DNA of 52,310 nucleotides, taken from an uncultured Lachnospiraceae bacterium (GTDB lineage Bacteria; Bacillota; Clostridia; Lachnospirales; Lachnospiraceae). A program made the position numbers and the translations under genes. A model generated the notes under the pieces. It worked only from the letters and a program-made list of their open reading frames with translations. It did not search any database and was not told the DNA's origin. Every line of letters begins with the position of its first letter. Within the stretch, counting starts at the first letter, position 1. Location: NCBI GenBank assembly GCA_910578085.1, contig CAJTPM010000025.1, forward strand, positions 1 through 52,310, written 5' to 3'. Positions 35,497-44,212 of the stretch are shown one piece after another.

Positions 35497-35641
35497 TGTA
35501 AATCGGACGCCAAAGTGATATAAATCAGTCATCAAGGCGGTGTAAAGCAGTCGCCAAAGTGACGAATCAGTCACCTGAAAGTCACCGAAATGTAAGGCAT
35601 GGAAGATATACTGTAAAAAACATAGCTTAGTCCCCTATAGT
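35497..35641 (+). promoter_or_regulatory. Tandem repeat operator and promoter of the ABC transporter
   Basis: The 337-bp gap 35413-35749 holds four degenerate copies of a roughly 19-bp word (consensus near TGTAAATCAGTCGCCAAAG) starting at 35497, 35519, 35541 and about 35563, i.e. 22, 22 and about 20 bp apart. A further TGTAAAA occurs at 35612 at the -35 position of a TATAGT -10 (35636-35641). There is no consensus -35, which fits a promoter needing an activator. A response regulator binding each copy on one helix face is plausible. Confidence 0.55.
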
Positions 35642-35749
35642 CTACTCTATGTGAATTAAAACAGCATCTGTCCTGTATATACACAACCAGCCTGGGATAC
35701 TGGCATATCCCTGCAGCGTCAATCCGGCGGATGCGGAACAGGAGGCAAA

Positions 35750-36439
35750 ATGGAATTTTTAACAGTAGAAAATCTGTACAAATTCTACGGTGAAGGAGAG
35801 AATCAGGTGACGGCTTTAGACCATGTATCCCTCACCGTGGAAAAAGGCGAATTTGTGGCGATCATCGGTACATCCGGTTCCGGAAAATCAACCCTGCTTC
35901 ACAGCATTGCCGGGGTGGATATGCCAACCAGTGGAAAGATCTATCTGGACGGACAGGATATCTATGCCCAGAACAACGAACAGCTGGCCATCTTTCGCAG
36001 ACGTCAGGTGGGGTTAATTTATCAGTTTCACAATCTGATCCCGACGTTAAACGTGGTGGAAAATATCACGCTGCCGATCCTGATGGATAAAAGAAAAGTC
36101 AATAGGGAGCGATTAAAGGAACTGTTGGAGCTCTTGGGCCTCACAGACAGAAGGAACCATCTGCCGAATCAGCTCTCTGGCGGGCAGCAGCAGAGGGTGG
36201 CCATTGGGCGGGCGCTGATGAATGCGCCTCAGGTGATGCTGGCGGACGAGCCCACCGGGAGCCTTGACAGCAAAAACGGAAAGGAGATCATCTATCTGCT
36301 CAAAAAGAGCAACAGACTGTACGGGCAGACGCTTCTGCTCGTCACCCACGATGAGAATATCGCGCTGCAGGCGGACCGCATCATCACGATTGCGGACGGG
36401 AGAGTCGTGCGGGATGAAAGGCAGGTGACGCGGGTATGA
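35750..36439 (+). CDS. ABC transporter ATP-binding protein (BceA/LolD-like)
   Basis: A 229-aa ATPase of the MacB/LolD/BceA group. Walker A is GTSGSGKST, the signature is LSGGQQQRVA, Walker B with the catalytic Glu is VMLADEPTGSLD, and the switch His is in VTHDE. It would power the FtsX-type permease encoded by the next gene, which overlaps it by four bases (ATGA). Together with the upstream intramembrane kinase this resembles BceAB-type peptide-antibiotic detoxification modules. It has its own AGGAGG site. Confidence 0.93.
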   Translation: MEFLTVENLYKFYGEGENQVTALDHVSLTVEKGEFVAIIGTSGSGKSTLLHSIAGVDMPTSGKIYLDGQDIYAQNNEQLAIFRRRQVGLIYQFHNLIPTLNVVENITLPILMDKRKVNRERLKELLELLGLTDRRNHLPNQLSGGQQQRVAIGRALMNAPQVMLADEPTGSLDSKNGKEIIYLLKKSNRLYGQTLLLVTHDENIALQADRIITIADGRVVRDERQVTRV

Positions 36440-38988
36440 ATATTTTTTGGAAAGTGTCACTGCAGGGGATGAGAAAAAATCGGACGAGGACTTTCGTCAC
36501 AGTCGTCGGCGCCATGCTGTCCACGGCGCTGTTTACGACGATCGTCACATTCGGGACGTCGCTTGTCGGCTACATGATCGATGCGGAGATCGCAAAGGGC
36601 GGCAACTGGCATATCCTCTTTTCCGGCGTTTCCGCAGCCCGCCTGCAGGAGTGGAGGGAGGATGAGGAGGTACTGGAATCCGTATCCTTCGCGAATATCG
36701 GTTACGCCCTGCTCTCCGGAGCGGATGAGCAGAGCGCGGACAAACCCTATCTCTTTGTGGCGGGATTTACCGATGAGACTTTTGAGAAGCTGCCGGTCAG
36801 CCTGATCGCGGGACGAATGCCTGAAAACAGCAGTGAAATCATAGTGCCGGCGGAGAGCATCGCGGCGAAGGCCGGCATACGGATCTCGCTGAAAGATACG
36901 CTGACACTGGAATTGGGGGAGCGGGAAAGCGGCGGAAAAATTCTGACGCAGTGCGATCCCCGCAGAGTGGATGAATCCTTCAGGACGGACAGGGAACGCG
37001 CCTACACGGTGGTGGGAACGTTTGAGCGGCCCGGTTTTGAGCTGCACGGATCTCCGGGGTATACCGTGATCACAAGGGCCGACGGCGCGGAGGAAGTATA
37101 CAGTTACAGTTTTTATGCCGCTCTGAAAGATCCCCGGTCTGTGCGGGATTACGGGGAGAGTAAAGGCGAGGAGAGTGCTTTCGGCGTCAACGAGGACCTG
37201 CTGCGGTTTATGGGTATCACGGAAAACAGGATACTCAATACATTTATGTATACTGTCGGCGGTGTGCTGGCTCTGATCATTATGATCAGTTCGATCTTTT
37301 TGATCTACAATTCCTTTAACATTTCGTTGAATGAGCGCGTCCATCAGTACGGGATCCTGATGTCGGTGGGGGCAACCGCAAAGCAACTGCGGGGAGCGGT
37401 GCTGTTCGAGGGCGTCTGTATCGGATGCATGGGGATCCCTGCGGGAATAGCGGCCGGGATCGGCTGTATCAGTCTGTTGCTGCCGGTGGTGGAAAAAAAT
37501 TTTGCGAACATTCTCGGCTCCGAGGAGGGATTCGGGCTGGTGGTATCCTTTCGGGCGTTGGCGCTGGCTGCATTATTCGCTCTCATCACGATTCTGATCT
37601 CAGCCTGGCTTCCGGCGAAAAAAGCGGTGGAGAGGCCTATTATGGACTGCATCCGCGGAAGCGGCGAGTTCAGACTGGAGGCGAAGAAGATCCGGATCTC
37701 GAAAAGAGCGTGGAAACGATATGGTCTGGAGGGGACGCTGGCGCTAAAAAACTTTAAGCGCAACAGGAAAAAGTATCGCAGTATTGTCCTTTCCCTGACG
37801 CTCAGCGTTGTTCTAACGGTGGCGGGAAGCACTTTCGGAACAGCGGTAAAAAAACTGGCCAGTGCCTACACGGGCCAGGCGGCGGACGGAGATATCCAAT
37901 TTATAACGGATGATATGACGCAGGAGGAATTCGACGCCCTCTATCGGAAGATGGAGGGGACAGAAGGCATCTCAAGAAGTATGTGGCAGGCGGATTATTT
38001 TTACCTCGCGAGAACCGATGAACTGCCGGAGGACTTCCTTGCGTCCTACCGGGCAGCCATGGGGGACGGAGGAACGGGGGCAAAGCAGGAGATCAGGCTG
38101 TACACCCAGTTTATCGATGACGATGTTTATCAGGAATTTATAGAAAGCATCGGGCTTCCGGTGGAGGAGTATAGGGGGCCTGACGGGAAGATCCTGATCT
38201 GCGTTATGAATTCGGTGGAACATACCACTTTTTTTGAGGGGCAGTCCATGAATTTTGTATTCAGGTCCGCTGCGGATGGGACGGAAAAGACGGTCTGCGC
38301 CACTTTTGAAAACAGTTATCCTCTGGACGGTGTGTACATTCTGGAGGGAGATCCTGCCTATGTGTTTCATGTCACGGCACCGCTGTCCATGAAGGAACGG
38401 TTTGCGGGACTGGAGACTGTAGATAATAAGGTGCATCTGGGAGCGTTTTTCTGGAGTGAGAACCCTACGGAGGCGTTAAGGCAAATACAGGGGCTGCTGC
38501 TTGAGGAGGAAATCATGGCAAACTATAATCTGTTCAACGCAGCGAGAGCTTTTGAGCTGTACCGCAACATAGATTTTATCATTGATATCTTTACCTGGGT
38601 GTTTGTCTTTATGATATCGTTGATTGCCGTGGCAAATGTGTTTAATACGATCTCCACAGGTATCAGGCTGCGGAGGCGGGAACTCGCCATGCTTCGTTCG
38701 GTGGGAATGTCCGACAAAGGATTTAACAGGATGATGCGTTTTGAGTGCGCCTTCTATGGAATGCGGACATTATTTGTCGGGATACCGATCTCTCTATTTC
38801 TCTCGTGGCTGATCCATACGGTGATTATCTCCGTGGAGGAGCGGGATATGGCGTTTACTCTGCCCTGGGGGGCGCTGGGATTCAGTATCTTTGAGGTGTT
38901 CGGCATTGTGTTTATCACTATGGCTTACGCCACGGGGAAGATCAGGAAGGAGAATATTATCGATGCGCTGCGGGATGAGATGACGTAA
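36436..38988 (+). CDS. ABC transporter permease with two FtsX domains (BceB/MacB-like)
   Basis: An 850-aa membrane protein. The first membrane helix is at about residues 18-40, an extracellular domain spans about 45-270, and the first FtsX unit covers about 275-400 (three helices; HQYGILMSVGATAKQLRGA). A further helix lies at about 450-470, a second extracellular domain at about 475-710, and the final FtsX unit at about 715-840 (RRRELAMLRSVGMSDKGFNR). Such permeases do mechanotransmission, not classical transport, moving lipids, lipoproteins or antibiotic-lipid complexes. Translationally coupled to the ATPase. The two-ectodomain layout is closer to duplicated MacB/YtrF types than to B. subtilis BceB, so the substrate is uncertain. 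Confidence 0.88.
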   Translation: MNIFWKVSLQGMRKNRTRTFVTVVGAMLSTALFTTIVTFGTSLVGYMIDAEIAKGGNWHILFSGVSAARLQEWREDEEVLESVSFANIGYALLSGADEQSADKPYLFVAGFTDETFEKLPVSLIAGRMPENSSEIIVPAESIAAKAGIRISLKDTLTLELGERESGGKILTQCDPRRVDESFRTDRERAYTVVGTFERPGFELHGSPGYTVITRADGAEEVYSYSFYAALKDPRSVRDYGESKGEESAFGVNEDLLRFMGITENRILNTFMYTVGGVLALIIMISSIFLIYNSFNISLNERVHQYGILMSVGATAKQLRGAVLFEGVCIGCMGIPAGIAAGIGCISLLLPVVEKNFANILGSEEGFGLVVSFRALALAALFALITILISAWLPAKKAVERPIMDCIRGSGEFRLEAKKIRISKRAWKRYGLEGTLALKNFKRNRKKYRSIVLSLTLSVVLTVAGSTFGTAVKKLASAYTGQAADGDIQFITDDMTQEEFDALYRKMEGTEGISRSMWQADYFYLARTDELPEDFLASYRAAMGDGGTGAKQEIRLYTQFIDDDVYQEFIESIGLPVEEYRGPDGKILICVMNSVEHTTFFEGQSMNFVFRSAADGTEKTVCATFENSYPLDGVYILEGDPAYVFHVTAPLSMKERFAGLETVDNKVHLGAFFWSENPTEALRQIQGLLLEEEIMANYNLFNAARAFELYRNIDFIIDIFTWVFVFMISLIAVANVFNTISTGIRLRRRELAMLRSVGMSDKGFNRMMRFECAFYGMRTLFVGIPISLFLSWLIHTVIISVEERDMAFTLPWGALGFSIFEVFGIVFITMAYATGKIRKENIIDALRDEMT

Positions 38989-39105
38989 ATGTTAGTTGGA
39001 TAGTTATAAAACAGTTATGGATTGATTGCGAAATATTTGATATGTGATTTTAAAATCGGGTGAAAGGGGTTTGTATGAAATATAAGTCTTTATATCAGAC
39101 TTCGT

Positions 39106-39413
39106 TTGACGGCGTATCGCCGTATCATGCCGGAAGGCATTCTTGCAGAGTTTTTCAAGGAGCATAAAAAGGAGGTAATAGAGATGGGAGTTTATGAGTA
39201 CGATCAGGAACTTCATGATCAGGTTCTTTTGGAGGACGGCAAGGCCATTGGAATGAAAAAGGGCTGGAGATCGGACGGAGTCAGGGGATAGAAATAGGAA
39301 CTCAAATTTTCAAAAAAGTAACAGAAAGAAAAGCAGATACTAAGATAATTGGGGAATCGATTGGCTGCAGCATGGAAGAAGTGGAAAATGTAAAAAAGCA
39401 GTTTGGAATATAG
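39106..39413 (+). pseudogene. C-terminal remnant of a Rpn/PD-(D/E)XK nuclease-transposase
   Basis: One frame reads ILAEFFKEHKKEVIEMGVYE, then YDQELHDQVLLEDGKAIGMK, and stops at 39291. The adjacent frame then continues GRSQGIEIGTQIFKKVTERK, ADTKIIGESIGCSMEEVENV, and ends at 39413. Together they resemble the charged, glycine-repeat C-terminus of Rpn-type (PDDEXK-family transposase) proteins, whose catalytic N-terminal domain is absent. A short unrelated frame (MKYKSLYQTSFDG) precedes it. It is a decayed fragment with at least one frameshift near 39270. Confidence 0.5.
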
Positions 39414-39443
39414 AGTACTGAATATGATATCTCAAAGTATATA

Positions 39444-39479
39444 CGGCGGCAGGAGCAGCGTACACTGCCCTGCCCGCCG
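39444..39479 (-). terminator. GC-rich hairpin at the end of the LytTR-DUF3021 unit
   Basis: An imperfect GC-rich inverted repeat (CGGCGG...CCGCCG with inner AGCAG/CTGCC pairing) lies 57 nt beyond the DUF3021 stop on the minus strand. A T tract is lacking, so the call is tentative. Confidence 0.35.
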
Positions 39480-39535
39480 GAAAAATTAGTATAAAGCCGC
39501 TCATGAAGCAAGTGGCCGTTGGTTGCATAAGGCTG

Positions 39536-40000
39536 CTACAAATTGCGTCCGGACAGCCTGCTGTTCATCTGCGCCACCTGTCTTTTGATGGCGCAGTACT
39601 GGGAGAGCCAGATCACTGTGTAGATGGCGAAGAACATGCCGAAGAAAGCCAGGGCGCCAGGGATGCTGTGGGGCATCCACTGCATAAAGTAGGCGATGGG
39701 AAAGGATACCACAGAGCACACTGCAAGATGAGTCAAGGTCATCTTTAAAAGGCTCCAGTTTTCCATCTCCCAGATGACCGATGCGCTGCCCCACATCGCG
39801 CCGTAGAGCAGGGCGAAAACCGTCTGTAACAAAACGGCGTTTATCTCACTGCCGCATGCGGCGGCCAGATCGTGGGGAACCGCAAAGTAAGCTCCCTCCC
39901 CGAAGAGCAGGGAGAAGATGATCGTTATGATAGTGCTGATCGTGAGTCCGATGGGGGCGCCGACCAGGGCGCGCATAAAAATTTTCTTTTTCATATTCAT
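39536..40000 (-). CDS. DUF3021 membrane protein, partner of LytTR regulator
   Basis: A 154-aa protein with four membrane helices, of the DUF3021 family. The start at ATG 40000 (MNMKKKIFMRALVGAPIGLT) follows AAAGGAAAACA; a longer frame upstream lacks a ribosome site. DUF3021 genes lie next to small LytTR regulators in many Firmicutes. In the LytTR regulatory systems studied in streptococci, the membrane protein inhibits the DNA-binding partner. The same antagonism is expected here by analogy. The 115-bp gap to the LytTR gene contains the palindrome CCCGGAAATTTCCGGG (40050-40065). Confidence 0.85.
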   Translation of the reverse strand: MNMKKKIFMRALVGAPIGLTISTIITIIFSLLFGEGAYFAVPHDLAAACGSEINAVLLQTVFALLYGAMWGSASVIWEMENWSLLKMTLTHLAVCSVVSFPIAYFMQWMPHSIPGALAFFGMFFAIYTVIWLSQYCAIKRQVAQMNSRLSGRNL

Positions 40001-40115
40001 TGTTTTCCTTTCCACCGATCCTGTTTTGCCGGAACGGATTTTCCTTTCTCCCGGAAATTTCCGGGCAGTCTGAGTTCTGTTGTCAGAAAGTCTGCGAAAG
40101 GTATCCTTCATCTGC

Positions 40116-40556
40116 TTAGATACCCAGCACCTGTTTTATCTTTTTGACATATCTTCTCGAAACATAGGTGGTCGTGCCGTCTGAGAAGGTGACGCAAATG
40201 GTGCCCGTAAAACTCAGATCGAAACTTTTCACTTTTTTGAGATTGATGATCTCTGAGTTGGAGATGCGCACAAACATGTTCTTGTCCAGCCGTTCTTCCA
40301 GTTCATACAGCCGCAGCCTGAGTGTGTATTCGCCGCCTGCCGCCTGAGCGTACACTTTGCCGGCGGCCGCATAGAGGCGGAAGATATCGGGCTGTTCCAG
40401 TATTTCCAGCGTATCGCCCTTAAAGCCTGAGAGGATCTGTGGCGACTTCTCTGAAATTCTGCCCACAAGGGCGCTCAGTTCATCGGTCATTTTGTCTGTG
40501 AGGATGATGATCTTTGGCTCTTTACAGGCGGCGTCGATTTTGATCTCTACCTGCAT
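40116..40556 (-). CDS. LytTR-domain transcriptional regulator
   Basis: A 146-aa regulator without a receiver domain. An N-terminal helical segment (1-45) is followed by a LytTR DNA-binding domain (about 48-146: YELEERLDKNMFVRISNSEI, INLKKVKSFDLSF, YVSRRYVKKIKQVLG). It is the upstream gene of a pair with the DUF3021 membrane protein. Its own promoter carries two direct repeats 21 bp apart (40673-40703), the spacing LytTR dimers use, so autoregulation is likely. Other targets are not visible. Confidence 0.92.
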   Translation of the reverse strand: MQVEIKIDAACKEPKIIILTDKMTDELSALVGRISEKSPQILSGFKGDTLEILEQPDIFRLYAAAGKVYAQAAGGEYTLRLRLYELEERLDKNMFVRISNSEIINLKKVKSFDLSFTGTICVTFSDGTTTYVSRRYVKKIKQVLGI

Positions 40557-40632
40557 TTGAATTTCACCTTTCTTTCCTGTTGTGTGATATCATGTAAACC
40601 TGCGAATTCGTGCCTGCTTTTCTTTAGGGGAC

Positions 40633-40703
40633 ATTATATAGCAAAGCGCCTGCGCTGTCTGCTGTTTTTTGACGGACGGTCGGTTTTCGGGGGCGGATGG
40701 TCG
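40633..40703 (-). promoter_or_regulatory. LytTR gene promoter with two direct-repeat sites
   Basis: On the minus strand, CAGACA (40661-40656), 17 bp and TATAAT (40638-40633) form a promoter. Just upstream are two direct repeats, read on the plus strand as CGGACGGTCG (40673-40682) and CGGATGGTCG (40694-40703), exactly 21 bp apart. That matches the two-turn spacing of LytTR operators. The rest of the gap 40557-40918 shows nothing else firm. Confidence 0.6.
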
Positions 40704-40918
40704 TTTTGAATTTAAATTTGCGGCTGCACTGTGGGAAAATTTGACTTACAATAGGATCAGAATCAGAGAGAACAAGTAAGTGTTTTTTATCTTTTGTGCG
40801 TACTATATATGACTGATTAGTCAGCAATGCCGCCTGGTTAAGCGTATCATCAGACCGGGTAGCCAATCAGGCGACATCGGATCAATCCATTATACGGCTG
40901 GAGAAAGAGGTGTTTACA

Positions 40919-41461
40919 TTGCAGGACAAAAGGATAATTACAGCGATCGCTGACCGGGATGAGCAGGTATTTGCCTGTGTTGTGCGGAAATATTCAAAAC
41001 TTCTCTGGAGGATCGCAGCGTCTGTCATCATAAACGCCGCGTCCGCCCAGGATGTGGAGGAATGCGTGGCGGATGTGTTTATCTATCTGTGGCAGCACCC
41101 GGAAAAGTATGATCCTGACAGAGGCGGCCTGTCTTCCTGGCTTTCCATGATCGCAAGGTCAAGGGCGATCGACAGATATCGTCGGATCGTCAGAGAGCGG
41201 GAACTGCCCGTGGAAAGAATGATGGCGGAGAGCCTGGAACATGCTGAGATTGCGGAAAATGATGTGGAAAGGGAAAAACTGCTGTCCTGTATCGATGGAC
41301 TCGGCGGACAGGAAAGGGAGCTGATCATCAGGCGGTATTACTATGAACAGAAGCCGGCGGAGATTGCGGCAGCGTTAGATTTGCCGAAGAAAAAAGTGGA
41401 AAACAAATTATACTATGTGCGGCAGAAGTTGAAAAAAATGATGGAGAAACAGGATGGATAA
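40919..41461 (+). CDS. ECF-type RNA polymerase sigma factor
   Basis: A 180-aa sigma factor. Region 2 is at about residues 15-85 (FACVVRKYSKLLWRIAASVI, DVEECVADVFIYLW) and region 4 at about 125-175 (LGGQERELIIRRYYYEQKPA, EIAAALDLPKKKVENKLYYV). The start is not an ATG: AAAGAGG favours TTG 40919 (six-base spacing) over GTG 40910, which lies inside the site. It is followed by a one-helix membrane protein that may act as its anti-sigma partner. The signal is unknown. Confidence 0.9.
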   Translation: MQDKRIITAIADRDEQVFACVVRKYSKLLWRIAASVIINAASAQDVEECVADVFIYLWQHPEKYDPDRGGLSSWLSMIARSRAIDRYRRIVRERELPVERMMAESLEHAEIAENDVEREKLLSCIDGLGGQERELIIRRYYYEQKPAEIAAALDLPKKKVENKLYYVRQKLKKMMEKQDG

Positions 41462-41535
41462 CCTTTTGCCGATTGTAGGGGTGATTCACTGCAAATATGC
41501 TGCGGCAGGAAAATATGAAGAAAGGAAGCGGTAGT

Positions 41536-42546
41536 ATGGAAAAATACAGCAGGAGAAGTCTTGGAAATATACAGTCAATGATTCAGAGTAAAACAGGAGT
41601 GGATTTTGCGGTAGACGGGCAGCTGACCGGACATAAGACAAGACAGGCGGCACTTTTGGCCGGATGTCTTATGTGCTTTGCGCTGCTTTGCGCTTTCGGA
41701 TATGCGAAGTTCTCGGATCTGAACGGGGATGAAGCGGGATTTGCATCGGCCTACCAGGGCGGCGGCAGGTTTGAAATTGTTGTGGTGAACGATTCGGACA
41801 GGGAGCTTAAGCTGCAGGATAAAGTGAGAGTCATGCAGTGGTCCACCGGTGGGGAGGTGGAGGGGGACAGCGAAAAGATCAGGATGTCAGGCCTGGCCAT
41901 AGAGCCTCACTCTGAGGGCATCGTTTCCATCGACATAGCGGAGGGGTATGATGTGGAAGCGATGAAGGAAAACCTGCAGGACGGAGACTGGTATTATTTT
42001 CTTCTGACAAACAATGATTTTGTTTTCGGACAGGACTGGATGTGTTCCTTTGATTTTGAAAAGGAAGCGGCAGCGGATGTAAAACACAGGCTTGCCGGGG
42101 CGATGGAGCAGAGCGCGCAGGGACAAAAGCAGGATGCGGCCGAGCAGGAATATGATACAGGCAGTCTGATCTATGGTGACTGGAATTGGCCCACAGTCAG
42201 TACAGAGGTGTCTGCCTTCTATGGAGAGCAGGAAAACGGAACTCATTCGGATCACATCAATATTGCGGGGAGCGCCGGGGAGGAAGTGTACGCCGTTGCG
42301 GACGGGACGGTTGTGGAGACGGCGTTTGACAGCGCTTACGGGAATACGGTCGTCCTGGATCTGGGAGACGGCATTGTGGTAAAATATGGACATTTAGAGG
42401 AGATAAAGGTGTCGGCAGGCGATGAAGTGGAGCAGAGGGAGGTTATCGCAACACTGGGACAGACCGGAATGGCGGCAGGTCCCAACCTGTCCTTTGCGGT
42501 GACTGTCGATGGGGAGGAAGCCGATCCGCTGGCGGCAAAGTTTTGA
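41536..42546 (+). CDS. Membrane protein with degenerate M23 domain (SpoIIQ-like), likely sigma partner
   Basis: A 336-aa protein. It has a cytoplasmic N-terminus (SLGNIQSMIQSKTGVDFAVD), one membrane helix (about 40-60), an extracellular domain (about 65-190) and a C-terminal M23 peptidase-like domain (about 225-336). The catalytic residues are lost: HLHFEV reads NLSFAV (317-322) and the H-x-G-x-D motif reads HSDHINIA. Such degenerate M23 domains (as in SpoIIQ) bind partners or the wall and do not cut it. The start at 41536 fits AAAGGAAG spacing. It directly follows the ECF sigma gene; its short cytoplasmic N-terminus could hold that sigma factor. This function is inferred from position. Confidence 0.8.
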   Translation: MEKYSRRSLGNIQSMIQSKTGVDFAVDGQLTGHKTRQAALLAGCLMCFALLCAFGYAKFSDLNGDEAGFASAYQGGGRFEIVVVNDSDRELKLQDKVRVMQWSTGGEVEGDSEKIRMSGLAIEPHSEGIVSIDIAEGYDVEAMKENLQDGDWYYFLLTNNDFVFGQDWMCSFDFEKEAAADVKHRLAGAMEQSAQGQKQDAAEQEYDTGSLIYGDWNWPTVSTEVSAFYGEQENGTHSDHINIAGSAGEEVYAVADGTVVETAFDSAYGNTVVLDLGDGIVVKYGHLEEIKVSAGDEVEQREVIATLGQTGMAAGPNLSFAVTVDGEEADPLAAKF

Positions 42547-42613
42547 CTTTTTTTCAGAGCTTAAATATGGTAGGATATCAGCAGGCGCAATGTTGGAAAA
42601 TACGGGGTGAACT

Positions 42614-43114
42614 GTGGATAAGAGAATGGAAAAGATTGATGCGTTACTGAAAAAGCCATGTTACATCATGGATTTTCTTCCGGAACGGGTAGCTCCGGAC
42701 AGCGGCGGGCAGTTTTTTGATGTGGAGTATTATCTGCTGAACAGCGATAAGCACATCGGGCTGAAGGACAGGTTTGTCGCCGTTATTCTGAAACTGATGT
42801 GTTATTATCATGTGACAATCCTGTGGAACGGGTGGGTTGACCGGCCCTCGCCGGAAATGATAGAAGAAGCTGTATGCGAAATTATGGAAAATCATTCGGG
42901 TACGCTGAACGTACTGTTTGTGGCGGAAGATGCCCTTCTGGTTTTTGACTGGGACAGTTTAAATCTGTCGGTATATAACCCGTCGGAAAAGGTACAGTCT
43001 ATGATGGAAAAAACAGCATTTTCAGAGGGATTGTTCTGGAGAAAAGCATATTGGACTGTTTCAGGAAGGAGTTATGGTGAAACGGCGGGAGGGAAAGATG
43101 AAGAGATTGGTTGA
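42614..43114 (+). CDS. Hypothetical protein
   Basis: A 166-aa soluble, acidic protein starting with GTG after GGGGTGA. Aromatic-rich segments (FFDVEYYLLNSDKHIGLKDR, VTILWNGWVDRPSPEMIEEA) suggest an alpha/beta fold. The C-terminus (SGRSYGETAGGKDEEIG) extends past the cutC start by 17 bp, so the last codons overlap the next gene. No known motif was recognised. It is co-oriented with the ECF/M23-like pair upstream and cutC downstream. Confidence 0.65.
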   Translation: MDKRMEKIDALLKKPCYIMDFLPERVAPDSGGQFFDVEYYLLNSDKHIGLKDRFVAVILKLMCYYHVTILWNGWVDRPSPEMIEEAVCEIMENHSGTLNVLFVAEDALLVFDWDSLNLSVYNPSEKVQSMMEKTAFSEGLFWRKAYWTVSGRSYGETAGGKDEEIG

Positions 43115-43865
43115 AGTGTGCGCCGGGAGCTACGAGGACTGTTTAAATGCGTCTTTCGGAGGAGCGGACAGGGTGGAACTGAATTCCGCGCTCAGCGTGG
43201 GCGGGCTGACGCCCGGAATTGCTACGCTCAGACGGGTAAAGCAGGACACGGATCTGAAAGTGATCTGTATGGTACGTCCCAGAGCGGCGGGATTCTGTTA
43301 TACGGAAAAAGAAAAGAAGGTGATGTTCGAGGAGGCAGAGCTGCTTTTGGGGAACGGCGCGGACGGGCTGGCCTTCGGCTTTCTGCATGAGGACGGCAGT
43401 ATCGAGGAGGAAAGCACGAAGCGGATGATCGACCTGATTCATGAAGGGAAAAAGGAAGCGGTTTTTCACCGGGCTTTTGACGTGTGCAGGGATGCCCATG
43501 CTGCGATGGAACTTTTAATCTCCCTGGGGGCGGACAGAGTTCTGACTTCCGGGCAGCGGGAGAAAGCGATGGAGGGGAAGGAACTGTTAAAAGAGCTGCA
43601 GGAGACTTACGGTTCCGGAATAGAACTTCTGGCGGGCAGCGGAGTGAATGCGGATAATGCTGCGGAACTGATGGCCTATACCGGCATTTGGCAGGTGCAC
43701 TCCTCCTGCAAGGCGTATTATGAGGATAAAACCACGGTGGGAGAGGATGTCTCCTACGCTTATCTGCCTGCGCCTCATGAGCGGTGCTACGACGGGGTTT
43801 CTTTGGAGGCGGTGAGGAGGCTTACGGAGGTATTGCAAAACGATTTTGAGGAGTTGATAAGATAA
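43098..43865 (+). CDS. cutC: CutC family protein (copper homeostasis-related)
   Basis: A 255-aa TIM-barrel protein of the CutC family. The N-terminus (LVEVCAGSYEDCLNASFGGA, DRVELNSALSVGGLTP), the MVRPRAAGFCYTEKE segment and the C-terminal HSSCKAYYEDK segment are characteristic. The family was named for copper tolerance in E. coli, but its biochemical role is not settled. The start at 43098 follows GGAGGGAAAG. It is cytoplasmic and complete. Confidence 0.93.
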   Translation: MKRLVEVCAGSYEDCLNASFGGADRVELNSALSVGGLTPGIATLRRVKQDTDLKVICMVRPRAAGFCYTEKEKKVMFEEAELLLGNGADGLAFGFLHEDGSIEEESTKRMIDLIHEGKKEAVFHRAFDVCRDAHAAMELLISLGADRVLTSGQREKAMEGKELLKELQETYGSGIELLAGSGVNADNAAELMAYTGIWQVHSSCKAYYEDKTTVGEDVSYAYLPAPHERCYDGVSLEAVRRLTEVLQNDFEELIR

Positions 43866-44119
43866 ATAGGATACTGCGAATGGGCTGACATATACGAACG
43901 AAATAAGGTATATCACGACACGGAATAGGGAATTCCTGTACATGATGACCGGAAGATGTTTGAGCATTTGACGTTAGAGTGTATGCAGTGCGGTCTTCCA
44001 TGGGATCTGATGCTCAAGACTCTGTACAACGGCCACAGTAAGCCCGGCGGAAAGATTCCGGTGAGCAACGGTCTGTCCGGGAGGATCGGTAAAGATTTGA
44101 AAAAACGAGGTTTCAAGCA
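43866..44119 (+). pseudogene. tag: tag (DNA-3-methyladenine glycosylase I), degraded
   Basis: Tag removes 3-methyladenine from DNA. The frame reads YCEWADIYERNKVYHDTE, then TAG (43926-43928) where the family has a conserved Trp (YHDTEWG), then GIPVHDDRKMFEHLTLECMQ and CGLPWDLMLK. It then jumps to YNGHSKPGGKIPVSNGLSGR and IGKDLKKRGF. About 70 internal residues and the C-terminal tail are missing, and the start codon appears as ATA. The gene is dead by three independent lesions. Flanks are cutC and the AAA ATPase remnant. Confidence 0.85.
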
Positions 44120-44212
44120 AGAACTTTTAACGATATCGTCAGTTGTCTTTTTATCATTCCTGTCCTATAAAAATTTTAATTCGGTAAAAACCGAGTCGGA
44201 GGAAATCGAATT

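Noticed and set aside
39075..39140. Short frame MKYKSLYQTSFDG before the nuclease remnant
   Set aside because: Too short and stops quickly; likely part of the decayed nuclease or random.
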